Source: Lycocorax pyrrhopterus obiensis
Taxonomy: Eukaryota; Chordata; Aves; Passeriformes; Paradisaeidae
Length of the DNA stretch: 64,000 nucleotides
NCBI GenBank assembly: GCA_014706295.1
Contig: JACSVZ010000011.1
Span: 270,663 to 334,662, forward strand
Direction: 5' to 3'
The position numbers were made by a program, and so were the translations under genes. Position 1 is the stretch's first letter. Every line of letters begins with the position of its first letter. Positions 10,654 through 23,200 of the stretch are shown here, in pieces. The notes beneath the pieces are model-generated. The model was not told the origin of the DNA. It saw only the letters and a program-made list of their open reading frames with translations, and ran no database searches.

Positions 10654-11284
10654 TGTGCCGGTTTGGCCAAAATCTAGCAATATATCCTCTGAGAGAAAAC
10701 CAGGTTACAACCACCCTTCCCCCCACAGGGTTTGGGAAAAAAGGAAATTTTCCTCGAAGGAAAGTGAAAGAGATAAGAACTATTTATTTAACAAACACAT
10801 AGGAAAAGGATAATAATGCTAAATAATGAAATGAAATCTCTCGCTATAGAGAGAAACCTGGGAAGATTTGCAGAGTCCTTCTGTAGGTGTGGTCTCTCTC
10901 CTCCTCGGAGCTGGGTCAGCGAGGGCCCACCCCCCGGGCCTCGGGGAAAAATTCTCCCGATGTGTTCTGATGTTGTTGAACAGTCCAGAAGAGAAGAAGG
11001 GAAAAACCAAAGTCCCAGGAAACAAAGTTCAGCTTTCCGTCTCACGCCGGGAAGAGAAAAAAAACCAAAACCGCTGGCTGAAGCAAGCAAACAGGGTGCT
11101 CCCTCCTGCTCCTGCAGCCAGAGAACGCAGAGGAGTGCATCTCTGTGTCCTTGGGAAACTGTTTTGAAAAGTTCGTTTGGTTTTTTTTTCTCAAGCTCAG
11201 TTTAAAGGCACAGAAAAGGCACAAAATTACTTTTTGGGCATAGAGCATGATAGGGGATACACATGATAGAGTCACCCCAAGACA
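10654..11284 (-). mobile_element. Solo LTR (copy 2), 631 bp, with perfect target duplication
   Basis: Runs TGTGCCGG...CCCCAAGACA on the plus strand, i.e. TGTCTTGGGG...CCGGCACA in its own sense (minus). It has the TG..CA ends of a retroviral LTR. CTCAC at 10649-10653 is repeated exactly at 11285-11289, a 5-bp target-site duplication that fixes both boundaries. AATAAA lies on the minus strand near 10780-10790. No internal region or second LTR is adjacent, so this is a solo LTR formed by recombination between the two ends of a provirus. The intact duplication suggests moderate age. The family name cannot be set without a repeat library. Confidence 0.88.
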
Positions 11285-11289
11285 CTCAC

Positions 11290-12846
11290 CAACTTAGCTA
11301 TAAAAACAGCCAAAGAGTTCAGCTATGTTGGGGAGTGCTGTGGGTCAGACAAGAACAGTATGACAGATACAGCTTTTTGGCAGCCCACTCTTTAGCCCTA
11401 CTCATGCCAATGGTAAAGACCCCTGCACCAGCCTTGAAGCATAATTTGTTTAATGGAAAATGCTGGAGTTTTTTCCTTTTTTCTCCCCCTAACTCTATTC
11501 TTTTTGCTCATTGTGACTGATCATGGTGAACAGATTATTCAGTCTGGAAAATTCATCAGCAACTGCTGCCCAGTGGGAAAGCCTCTTGCTGTCCATTCCT
11601 GAAAGCTGTCAGTCCTCATGGATGTGTCATTTTGCGAATCAGAAAGAATAAATAAAATATCGGTATGCAATTTCGAGAGTTACATAGCACACAGAAGGAA
11701 TTTTTTGTTACACAAGTCTGGGCTCTAGCAGAAGAAACCAGCCTGGAAGTTGGCACCGTCTCTCTGACCCCCACACTGCTCTACACTCCCTGCTTACCTT
11801 GCACAGCATCTCTGCAGCTTTTTGCTGTGAAAAATGTTTCTCCTTGCTAATTAAAAACTTTGTTTACATGTACTGGTGTCCTTGCAACCCTCAGCTATGG
11901 CTACCAAAAACTCATGCGTGCTCTGCACTAGCCAAGGGACAGTGTGGGGACTTATGGGGCAGCGTTACAGGAATGAGCAGGCCTGGAGAAAAGGTACAGC
12001 TTGAACTTGACCGCTCAATTACAAAATAAAGCAAAACCTAATTCCCACTCTTGCCTCTGATTTTCTTTCAAATTAATGGGTTTTATGCCTTCTTCTCTGA
12101 TCTCACAAAGATGAGCCCTGCAAAAGTGTCCTCAGACTCAGGCCAGTTGGTGGATTTTGGACTGTGCTTACACACCTTCTGCAAACTTGGGAACCATTAA
12201 GAGCATCTCTAAACTAGGCATCACTTAATCCTTGATTTCTGAAGGGGTATAATAAGAACTTCAGTATGCTAAACGTTTAAGTTAAAGCTTATTCTTCAAT
12301 ATTACCCTGAATAGTAAAAGGCTAAAGTGTTCAAAGTGCCTTCCTGAATTGAAATTCTACGCAATACATATTTAAAACAAAGCTATATGAAAATGGCAGT
12401 AACAAATCATCCAAATGCATCAACTGTTGTGTTACAGCTCAGGTCATGTTATTGAGAAGAAAGATTGATTTAGAATCTCCTATAAGGTCTACTGCCATTG
12501 CCTAGGATCTTACACAACCTTATTCTGGATGCAGATGTAAACAAGACATGAACTTCTTAGTAAAGTTTGTAGTTGTTGCTGGTTTCACACCTCCTTGATC
12601 AGAAATCATTCAATGTCTCAAATTTACATTCTTCTGGCTGTAAACCTGTGTTAGCATATTCTGTGTAGTTAGTTTTACCTCTCAGCATGGTAATCTCAGC
12701 ATTTACATCTCTCATTCACATCTCTAAGAGGCTCTATCTCTGTTTTATCAAAGAATACAAAGCTAGGCTATGGTCAATGAACTGAGGTGGAATTTAAAAG
12801 CAAAAAAAATTGTATTTATGCTTCCAGGGGTGTGTACAACTATTGC
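11290..12846. other. Intron 1 sequence, nothing recognised
   Basis: AT-rich unique sequence from the LTR to duplication copy B. Open frames up to 85 codons show no similarity that I recognise. Confidence 0.5.
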
Positions 12847-13027
12847 ACATGCCAGCTGCATTGTTGTGATTTTGGGAGTGTGTTAGGCAGCTGTGTTTCA
12901 ATTAGACAAAAAAATCACAATCTAGAGAAGAGCAATCAAGGCAAATTTGTGCTAACCTCAGTCTTCACAGGACCTTTAATATATCTGGGGCCATTTGAAT
13001 AGTCCTTTAAAAGCAGTAAGCTGCACA
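12847..13027 (+). repeat. Copy B of the 181-bp direct duplication
   Basis: Partner of 7963-8143, same orientation, 4,884 bp downstream, 179 of 181 bases identical. The flanks of the two copies do not match. A 71-codon open frame crosses this copy but has no recognisable similarity, and its N-terminal part lies outside the repeat. Confidence 0.95.
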
Positions 13028-16000
13028 ATTATGATATTTGACTTAAAGCTTGCACTTAACTTGAAGTGCACTTTGGTTACTAGCTCAACCTGAGTTTAAA
13101 TGAGATTTACAAACACCTGTCAGCTCAGTATACACTTTGACAGACCACTTACGATGCTGTGTTGCTGTCCTCATGTATGTAGAAACCAGTGCTGACTTGT
13201 ATCTTGACTTTATTTTTAAATATATAATTTATTTTTAAAGAACATGTTTATGCAATTTTAGTGAGGAGAACTAGAAACTCCTGCATTTCCAAAAGAAATA
13301 GCAGCTTTTCTTGCAGTTCTTAAATATCTATGATCTGGGAATTTAAGGACCTGTTGTAATATGACCTCAAGAGTTAGCAATATTACTATATAATATTCTT
13401 ATGCATGTATCAATCTTGTATTTGCAAATATCACAACTATCTTTTGAAATTAAGTATCTTCAGAATTATGAGACTTCATGTTGCTGATATATAGACTTCA
13501 TGTCTTTATATATCAAGTTTATGTAAGCAGTTGACCAGCTGTATAAAAAAATCATCAAAAGAATGTTGCTCCTGCCCCTGAACAGAAAAACTTGTTCATA
13601 GAATGGTTTGAGTACACAAAAATATGGAATTAAATTAGCTAATCCTGCAAAATACATGTTAACACAGACTTGAACACCCCTGCCACAGCAGAGTATAGGA
13701 TCCTGGTTATAATACACACTCTCTGTTCCAGTTTTGCAAGAGATCAGAGATCTGTCTTGTTCTTCTTCTCTCCTAGTTTCCTAAAGTAACAGACTTCTGT
13801 TTGAAGCATGTTCTTTATAAATGTCACTTTACAGAAGTTTTCTCCTTGGTTTGGGGTTTTTCAGTTCTGGTGCTTCTGAGCAGCTAAATCTCAGCCAAAA
13901 ATTCCTCAGACTATTTCGGAAGGCCTCAAAGGGAAACAAACGGATTTCAATATGGTATATTCATAGACCTGTCTTCAGGGAGGTTCTGTGAGTTGATGGC
14001 TAGAAGAGAATTTGCTCCTTTTGGCCTCTGTGTGCCACTTTCCCTGTCTGAAATATAGAGGATGATCCCTACCTGCTGCAAAGGGCAGCCAGGATGCTGC
14101 TCCTGTCCCCTGACCGTGTTTGGTCAGTGACAAGTGTGTTCATTTTTAGATCTGTGGCAAAATGAGTGAATGGGACTGGCCCCCTGTAACTTCAATTAAT
14201 GAGAACAGATCACATTTGTTGGCATTACTCTCTGCTGTGCAACCTGAACACAGTAAGGTTCATTCTCACCTGCTTCACTGCCAACTGCCAACCCCGCTCA
14301 GGTATGTGGGCAATTTTGTACCTAGCTGCTTTAATTTAATTTAAAGCCTGATCCTATGAGGCAATGAAGTCCTTTGCTCTTGTTGCCTTCAGTACGACTT
14401 GAGGGACTTGGGACTAGTTAAGAAAAGGGTCTTTAATTTTCTGTCAGGAGCATGAGCATGTGAAGGAGAGCTATTCCTTCCGTATGCACCCATAATATGT
14501 ACAGGATTGGGCACCTTTTGTAATAGTCTGCTTAAATCTTACTGTGTTGCTAGGGAACTGACCGTGTCCACAACCAAAAAACATGGAGACATTGTGTCCT
14601 ACTGGTTTCTGGCAGAGTTTACCATAAGAAATGGCTTACTACAACAAGATCTACTAGCAGGAGTACAAAAAATGTAATTTGTCAGCTTTTTTTTTTAATT
14701 ACAAAAATTTTAATTCTATCACATACATGGAAATCCCTTTCAAGCTGAAGGCTAGGCATGTCAGGACACCACCAGAATCAAACACTTCTTTCCTTTATTC
14801 TTTAAAATACCGATTCAGCTATTTTTAAATTTACTTGAGTCTAAGTACAGTGTTTGGAAGCTTAACAAGCTTGCATACTCTCTGCTCTTCTGTACTAACT
14901 AAGGCTATTACTGTTTTCAAGACACTTATAAAAAGAATTGATTATGTATGTTTCCAAAATGTATGGCTTTTCAAGTTTTCAGGCTGCATTTAAAAGTATC
15001 AGAAAAAAGAAACTTGTATTTATGGAGATTTAGAATGACATTTCTGATACAGTTTCTTATCCCTTTCAGGACATCAGAACTGTCTGCATTGTTTTAAATT
15101 AGAGATAAAAAAAGGCTTGGTACCCCAGATACCAAAGAATAAGTCTGCTATCAAAACAGCACAAAATCTGGGCAGAGAAAAAAATAAGCCATGGGGAAAT
15201 AAACCAAAGGAAAAACAGTCTGAAGTGACTTCCCTTAAAACAAGCAAGTAAATCCTGTCTTATTAAGCTCTCAGGAGAGCTGCTAAAGAATTTTGAAAAA
15301 TTCTTTGAGACGAGGAACTCAACCCCACATTTTCATTCTTGTCAGTCCTTTTCTAGCAACTCCCTAAGAAAAAATGATCCCTTGGGTGTTTTATACAAAA
15401 GGATGAATTTTTATGATATAAAAGCACACACTTTAAAGCTGTAAGTCCTCATTCCTTGGCAGTCTTTACCTTCAGGTTTATGGAGAAGCACATACTGATC
15501 CTTTCCAAGGCACAGGTGGGCAGGGAGGCAAGAAGCACTCTTCTGGATTCATCAGCCTTCTTTGTGGGGCCTGACCAGGAGCAATCTCACAGCACAATAC
15601 TATTAAAAACCTATCATATGTGGCACCTGTTAATAGTTTTTTCTCCTTCTCTCAGGATGGTTGCACAATTTAACAGCAAAAAGATGGAAGACACTAAGGA
15701 ATTGGGAGATTAGCCAAGTAAGGATGTTTTTTCTTGTCAGACCCGTACCTTATAATGTCATGCACGAGTACACAAGTGCAATGGCCTTTTCACAAAACTC
15801 CTTGTGTTACAGAGAAGGGATTTCAATATTAAGACCTCAGCTTTTGTCCTCCACTGTCTGGATGCACCTCTATAAGAGAGCAACTTTTGATACTGACTGC
15901 TCATCCCTGTGTGATTTTCTAACCCAGAGTTACTGTACAATAATTAAGGTGCCTATGTGCTGACCAGTGCTACAGGTGAATTAGAAATTTCGTGATGGGC

Positions 16001-18674
16001 AGCCTTGTGATATTCACTGCCATAGATCACATTAATATTGTGGATTTTAGCTCTCTGACCCAGTGTATTCAACAGAATGAGATTCTTCCTTAACTTGATT
16101 TCTTCTGGTATTTGTGGATGTAAATAAGGTCCTTATATTGTTCAAACATAATTTTTTGTAGTATACTATATTAAGATGTTTGGCCTGATCTAGATTAAGT
16201 GGCTTCATGTAACTGATGAAAGAGCTATTGTTTTTCACAGCAGAAAAACTGCCACACATCCAGATCACTGACCTATTTCTTGGAGTTAGAAGTAACCTTT
16301 CTAAAGTTTTACTGATTTTAAATGGTATGTTTTACACTATTGATATTCTAGTCCCACATTTGAAGTGTGATTACATCATCATTTAAGGATCAGATAAAAA
16401 AAATCAACTTAATTTTTAGATGCAAAAAAATTTTAGTTTTTTGTAAGTTGGTACTATTCTAAAGAAAGTGTTAAATGAATCAGAGCAATTCAGCTCTGGA
16501 GGTTATTCCATTACCCAATGATATAGAAATTCCTCAGGCTTAAACATCACCAGTATAGTCCTCGCCACTTTTCTTGCTCTGAGATCCAGTGGAATTTGTC
16601 TCTATTGCCTGAAAGAGATGATGACCCATATCTACAAGCCAGAATTTAAACAGCTCACCCTAACACTAGATTGGTTCATATATTACCCTGCAATCAGAAA
16701 AACAGAATCTACAAGTTCCTGAAGATGGGAACAATTTGTATTCAATCACTCTTCAAATCTTGCTTTTCAGCCCTGACTTGCAAAGGCCAGCACCAGAAGA
16801 AAACATTAGGAGAATAAACTAATACTGCATAAAGAGATTTTGTGGAGGCGGACGTGAATAAATGTATTTACCACTACACGTTTTTCCTCTGCAGGACAAT
16901 AGGGCTTGCATATTCTCTATGCTTTCTCACTATACAGAGAAGGATACAAGCATTTAAAAAGGAATTAGGGTGTTGAGATGCTCAGTCAATGCTGGATTGC
17001 TGGCTCCCTTCTCTGCCATGGAACATCTGCTAAAGAACTCTTTGGAAGACTTCTGGGTGTTTCAGGACCAGCAGAAAAAACCAACACTTGTTAGGATGTT
17101 TTATATTTGGGGCACTTCAGTACCGACAAATGCCTTCTCATTTTATCATGTTGCAATCAAGATGACAAAAAAGTGTGGCAGCTAGTAGAAACTCCCCACA
17201 CAGTACAACAAAAAACACGGTCTCAAAAGGAAAAGTTTGGCACATGAAAAGCTGCAAACAAAAAAAAGCTAAACCTCCACCAAACCACTTCTGCTTGTTG
17301 TAAGCCTGCCAAAGCAGAACAGACTTTCTCAACAGAAAAGGCTACATTATGCTAGAAGGAAATGAGCTGCAAGGCACAGGAAAAGGGAACACGAGTGGAG
17401 ATTTATGGCACTGCTGAAAGCAGGCACTGTACTGCCAGATGAGGAGTGAGACACTTACCAAAGGATGCTACCTTTGTTAGTTCATCTATCAAGGAAGCAG
17501 TTTCTGCTGTAGGGTATCTAAACTACTGGCATTCATTGCAGAGAGCTCAGCTCATCGCTTCAGCCTTGTGATCACTGTGTCCCAATCAGAATTTTCTACT
17601 ATTTTAGAAGGTAGGAAGGTAAAAAACCCCCAAAAACTAGCAAAACTCACCCAAACTAAACCCGCTCAAACCAAAACTGTCACTCAATGAATACTTGATA
17701 GCTAATGACTTGCAAACAGAATTGTGTGAATTGTCGCAGAAAAGTACAAATTTAGCTTTTTTTTTTCCCTCTTCATATTGTACATGTGGGACTTCACATG
17801 CTGAATTCTCCTTGATATAGGCTGCAGCAGAAAGGCACATCTGTGGACAAATAAAACCCTTTTCTTTGTCCAGAAATATTCAGTAAAGAAAAATATAAAG
17901 TTAGGGCTTTTAAGGCCCTTTTTTTCCCCCCCCTCCTCCACCAGGATTTTCTAATTACAGCTCCTTTTCAGACTTCCTCTGTAAGTAAGTTTAGTCTCAG
18001 AAGTAAGCTGCTACTCCGGAGAAGCTGCAGAATCTCCCTGAATTTTTACCAAGCTTAATTTGAACTTTGCCATGGTTTTTACTTTCAAGTGAAACTGCAG
18101 CTTGTTTTCAGCTCCCTAAACTCAAGTGAAAGGCTACCCCAAACAATTCTCATGGAGAACTGTATATTGGAACAGTCTTGAAGAACGTGGGAACATGGTA
18201 TCACCCCTCAAATATCATGCCATAAATATAACTTGCGTTTTGGATGGGCATCTCTAGCTTCCATTTTTTCGAAACGCAGGATTGGATCTTTCTCAGTACT
18301 ATGAACCTTTTTTCCTATTGGGTACCATACCAAATTATGGATACCTATCAGCTTAAATGTACATATGGAACCTGGACATTTAATTTTTAGTAGTTTTGAA
18401 TCTGAGCCTAAGCCTCTGGGCTATATGGAAAAAACATTCACAAGTCCCTCAAAAGTGTCTTTGTGGTTTCTCACTAGTAAGGAATATGTGCCATTTATCA
18501 TGAACAAAAATTGACTGCTGACTTTACTAAACCATAATTTGCATTTATGAGAGGACAAGATACTGAATTACATTTCTCTACAGTCCAGAGCTTGATCGTG
18601 AACTATCGCCCTGAAAAAAAACAGTTATGCATTTGTAAGTACTTTGTGTGTTACGTCAGTAAGTGCCTGTGTAA

Positions 18675-18696
18675 GAGCATGTGGAACCACATGCTC
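18675..18696. repeat. 22-bp inverted repeat, 10-bp arms
   Basis: GAGCATGTGG, AA, CCACATGCTC: a perfect hairpin. A second one lies 54 bp downstream (18750-18769). Confidence 0.75.
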
Positions 18697-18749
18697 AAAA
18701 TACTTAGTTAGCAAGGTGTGTAACAGATAAGGAAGGCTGACTCCTTTCT

Positions 18750-18769
18750 AAAGTGTTTAGAAACACTTT
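18750..18769. repeat. 20-bp inverted repeat, 9-bp arms
   Basis: AAAGTGTTT, AG, AAACACTTT, followed by a T-run. It resembles a terminator in shape, but that meaning does not carry over to a vertebrate intron. Confidence 0.7.
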
Positions 18770-19692
18770 TTTTTTTGAGAGAGAGAACCATTGAAGTGTA
18801 ATCTGTATCATTCTCACAAGTCAGTGAACAAAAGTGTGTCCTGAAACTTCAGTTAGCTCTCGCACGGATTCAGAGGGAGAAAATTCTTGTTGCAACACCA
18901 CTGTTTTCTATGAGTCCAGGTAGGATCACAGAAATCAGGAAAAATCATCCAGTGATGTGCATGGGGTTTTTTGCTGTTCTTTTCATACATCTTTCTTTCT
19001 GCTGCAGTCCTGTAACTTGGGTACTACTCCAGTGAAGTCCATTGAGTCTGACTAGGAATGATCTCCTAATGATTTTATATGTTACACGATAAACAGATGG
19101 ATATGATTCAATGACCAAAACCGAGTCCACTTCAGCAATGGCGGCACATGAAACATGATCAGAGAGGATACAGCAAGCACTGGGCATTAATACCTATCCA
19201 TTTCCACTTGCGAAAGGTGAATATGAAGGCTATTCCCCGTTCCATGTGTTCCCTTTCCCCAATATTAAGCCAGCAGTTTGCTGAATCCTGTACTAGGTTT
19301 CTGCCAATAAAGACTATCTGTGGGATTTTAAGGGATGTTAGAATGGCAAGAGGAACAGCGGTATGGAGACAGCTAATAGGCACACAGGAAGGCTGGCAGA
19401 TAGTTTTCTGTTAACGACAAGGAGGAAAAATCACATTGGAGTGCTGTACTTGGAAGTGATATTTACGCAAATGAAAACTTCCCAGTCCATGCATATGCAA
19501 TTATTTGTATGTAAGTACGATGCCAGGCAGATATAATGACAACCAAGGCAACTCGGTTGTTGCCTTGATGGATTATCGTGGTGTGGGCAGAAGCTTGCAC
19601 TACATACTGGGACAACCCTGACATAAGGAAGCATCTTGATGTAAGGAGGCTTTTCAGCTGGTAGGCATCCTGCTGAGACCATCCACTGGGTG

Positions 19693-19704
19693 GCTGACGT
19701 CAGC
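19693..19704. promoter_or_regulatory. Consensus CRE (TGACGTCA) in a 12-bp palindrome
   Basis: GCTGACGTCAGC contains the full CREB/ATF octamer at 19695-19702. Full CREs with CpG are uncommon in AT-rich introns. Binding is not shown. Confidence 0.5.
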
Positions 19705-20238
19705 TATGGGTGAAAGTAAGCGTGTGCTGTTGTCTGGGCAATGTGGACAGATAAATTCCAGAAAGTTAGTTTCAGAACTAGCAATAACTGAACATACTGC
19801 TCAGCTGAACATAGTTTTGTTATTATCATTGGACCTGAATCAGGACCCAGTTTATAAGGGATCTTACATCAAATTAGTGTGTGAGTAGAATAAGTACTGT
19901 AAGCATTTTTTAAGCAATGCCAAGTCAGCTGATGCAGATAACTTGACTGCCTGTGCTCAGCAAAATAAGGAGATGTATTTAGTTTTAGCTGACATATTTT
20001 ATTGTAGCTGAATTTATAAGTCTAGTAGGTTTTATATAGCCTGATATTAAATCATTCACGAGAATACAAAAGATTTCATGATAATGCAAGTATTACCCTA
20101 TGGCTACTTTCATGCAGTTTTACAACCATATAAATAAAGGTTTTAAGAGATATTTAACTGTTTGTGTTATATAACATTACTTGATCTGTATTAAACAGTC
20201 AAACAACCTTTTTACATGTGTTACATACGCAATTTGTT

Positions 20239-20276
20239 AAATGTATATTTAACTGTTTACAGTTAAATATACATTT
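20239..20276. repeat. 38-bp perfect palindrome, 18-bp arms
   Basis: AAATGTATATTTAACTGT at 20239-20256, a TT spacer, then its exact reverse complement at 20259-20276. The words tatttaactgttt also occur at about 20150, 90 bp upstream. No flanking target duplication or transposase is visible. It could be a MITE-type remnant or a local fold-back. Confidence 0.9.
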
Positions 20277-23200
20277 CTAATGTAAGAATGGTGTATTTTG
20301 TTTTTCCAACCCAAAGAACCAGGCTGGTATCAGACACTAATCAGTCTGCACTTTCTAGTTCTTGTACTTTTCTAAAGAACAGTGGAATGTGGTAAGAAAT
20401 TACACAGAGACGTGTCATGGAGCTTCTTACTTAGCTTCTTATCTACACAGGCAAAACTCCAAGGAAGGCACTGTATAGCTAATATTCCTGTGCTCAAAGA
20501 AAACACACGTGCAATAATATTAATTACATACACAGTTCTACAAATGAGATGTAAAGCCAGCTATGTGTATGTTCAATTAAATACAGCATTGATTTCTGTG
20601 TCTGCTAAATAAAATCTAGTGTGGATTTCTAACAATTATATAGTACCTATGAATTATTATCTAGGAGATAATAACGTATGTATGTCACTACTTTTTAAGC
20701 TGTATCACTCCACCTAAGTATTGGCAAGGTTGATTTGTGGTGTATTAGAGTGCATTAGAGGATTATTAATGTCTGGAGCCCATGAGAAATTTGTTTTCAC
20801 TGTATGTAACCATGTTTGAGACAGAGCAGTTTGGGTTCTTCTACAGCAAGTGTCAGGCACTTTGCAAAAGCACTCTTTCTGTGGCAGAGATGAATTGCCA
20901 GAATGATTTGTTACTACTACTAAACACTGTTCAGTTTTAGTGTCATTAACTACCAGTCTCTTTTTAGAGTTAAAAGGTTTTGTATTTAGTACCTGCATTT
21001 GCATTAGGATGCTCAGAAGAGGTGTCTTCTGCCTCAGAGTGAAGTAAAATTTGGAAACAGCCTTCTTCTGTAATCGGGCTTGTTTGTAAGCAAGTTAAAA
21101 ACTATAAATGAAGTACTGAAGGATAGACTTAAGTTGTACGAAAGCTAGGCTGCTGGAAGAGATCAGGAGACTGTTCTATGGGATGGATATAGGACAGACA
21201 TATTCCTAATTTGATGTAGTTTATTATGCTGTTTTTTCTGAATATTTTTTGTTAGATAAACTGGTATTTCTTACGGCAAAATCTTTCAAATCTCTATAAA
21301 AGGAGGATAAAAATTTCAAAGGATGAGTTTTGTGAGTGCATTAAGACAGCATAGCAATTTATTGTGTTGACAAATACCTTGGTTATAAAAGTAGTAAGAA
21401 AATTGTCCTATAATTCAAAACATGTCAAGAAGATTGAAAAGGAAGACCTGTTTTCCAAGGAATTAGCACAGGGTATGGGAGCTTCAGGACAACTGTCAAG
21501 ATACAGGCTGTCTGTGCCCTCCTTGCTCCCTGAACCACTAGGTGCCCCGTATTCACAGGGCAGGCTAAGCCCCTCCTTAGCTCTAACAGCTAGAGGCATG
21601 GCATGTTTAACCTGGATGACGTGATGTACCTGTAAAGGTTGTTTTTATTCTCTTGGTTGCAACTGTGATGGGCTACTAACAGACTACAAAATATCAAGAC
21701 ATCCTGCCATTATTGGAATACTCTCAAATATAGCTATAATGGTGATAAAGGTGCTCCCACCCCCAAGCCTTCTCTTTCACTTCATGTTGTGTCTTTCTGA
21801 GTGCTCCCTGGCACAATCTGACTCCTCAGCTCTGCAACTCACATAATGCCTTATTTTAAACAAGCAGAATTAGTGTATAGAAGGCAACCACAAACTTATT
21901 AATCACATATTTATAAGCTCATATTTACAGTATTTTTCAAATACTCCCTCATGTTTCCTCTTCTTAATTACTAGAAGATTATAATTCTCTATATCCATCG
22001 TGCAGCTGATTAGAATTGTAGAACAGTCAGCTAAATCAGAACATTTGGTGTAACGTTGGCAGATCACAGCATCAAACTTCTATTTGATAATATAAAAATA
22101 TGCTCATACATTTTCTGTACCTGCAGCATTTTCATATGCTATTTGAATAAAGATAACCTGCAAGAACATTTAAAGAAAAATAAGAAAGCATAATCTTTAT
22201 GTCTGTACAGAGCAAGAAGAGGTTTCTTCAAAAGCAATTTCTGGTTTTCTTGGTGTTCTCAAGCAGTATGACTTTGCTGTGGGATGCATCAGAATCTGAT
22301 GTCTAAACCCTTGAAATCGGTTTCCCTCCTCCACTCAAAAGCAGGAAATCCAATATGATGGCTGACATAAAAGTCCTGGTCTGTCCTTTGGTCTGTTCCC
22401 AAGGCTCTGACACACTGACTGCATCCATTTTTTCCCTGCCATTCAATCACTTGGAAATAAGTCTTCCGCCTATGTTAAATTCTATCAAACAGAAAATTTG
22501 TGAGTAAACTGGTTGCCTAATATCAATTCGGATCAACTAGTTAATTTTTTTTTCTGAAGGAGTCTTAAATAAGATTTCACTTAGTTAACTCCAGTAATGG
22601 CTTGCAAGCTGATCTGATGTAATTTACAGTGTCTTCTGATTTGAGGCTGTCATGTTTTATGCAGTGACACCTACAAAGCTAGACTAAACTCTTACTACAT
22701 ATCACTTCATTACAGAAGACTTTGATACATGATGTAATTTCATGCATCTGCACACAAACAAATCAAACTAAAAAATAGGATCCTACGGTTGTTTTTCAAA
22801 TGTCTTCTATGAAAATATGGGGAAATTTGCAGAAGAATTTTTAGGCTTTATGTGGCAAAGCAGATTACCTTCTCTAATACTTAAACCACTTGAGAATATA
22901 CAGTTTATAATAAATGTCAGTGCTTTTCCCTGCTCAAATGTCCTTGATTAGATGAGAGGCTACTTCACAAGATTTATTTTGGACAAGCATGACATATATG
23001 AATTCTGCTCGCAAGATACTGCAAATAAGGTTGATGAAAGGTTGACTGGGAGAGAAGGGTAGCAGTCTCAAGATATCATTCTCTAATACCTAACAAATGA
23101 TATAGATGCCATAAATCTTCCCTATGGCCAATAGCAACTCAGGGAACACCTAACCCTGGAAGTGCCTTACCTACTGCACTGCGCAGCACTTAATACTTCA

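Noticed and set aside
8832..11284. A provirus bounded by two LTRs
   Set aside because: The 1.4 kb between them has no retroviral genes, the LTRs differ over half their length, and the right one has its own target duplication.
18750..18779. Hairpin plus T-run resembling a rho-independent terminator
   Set aside because: The window is vertebrate nuclear DNA, where this signal has no such role for Pol II genes.
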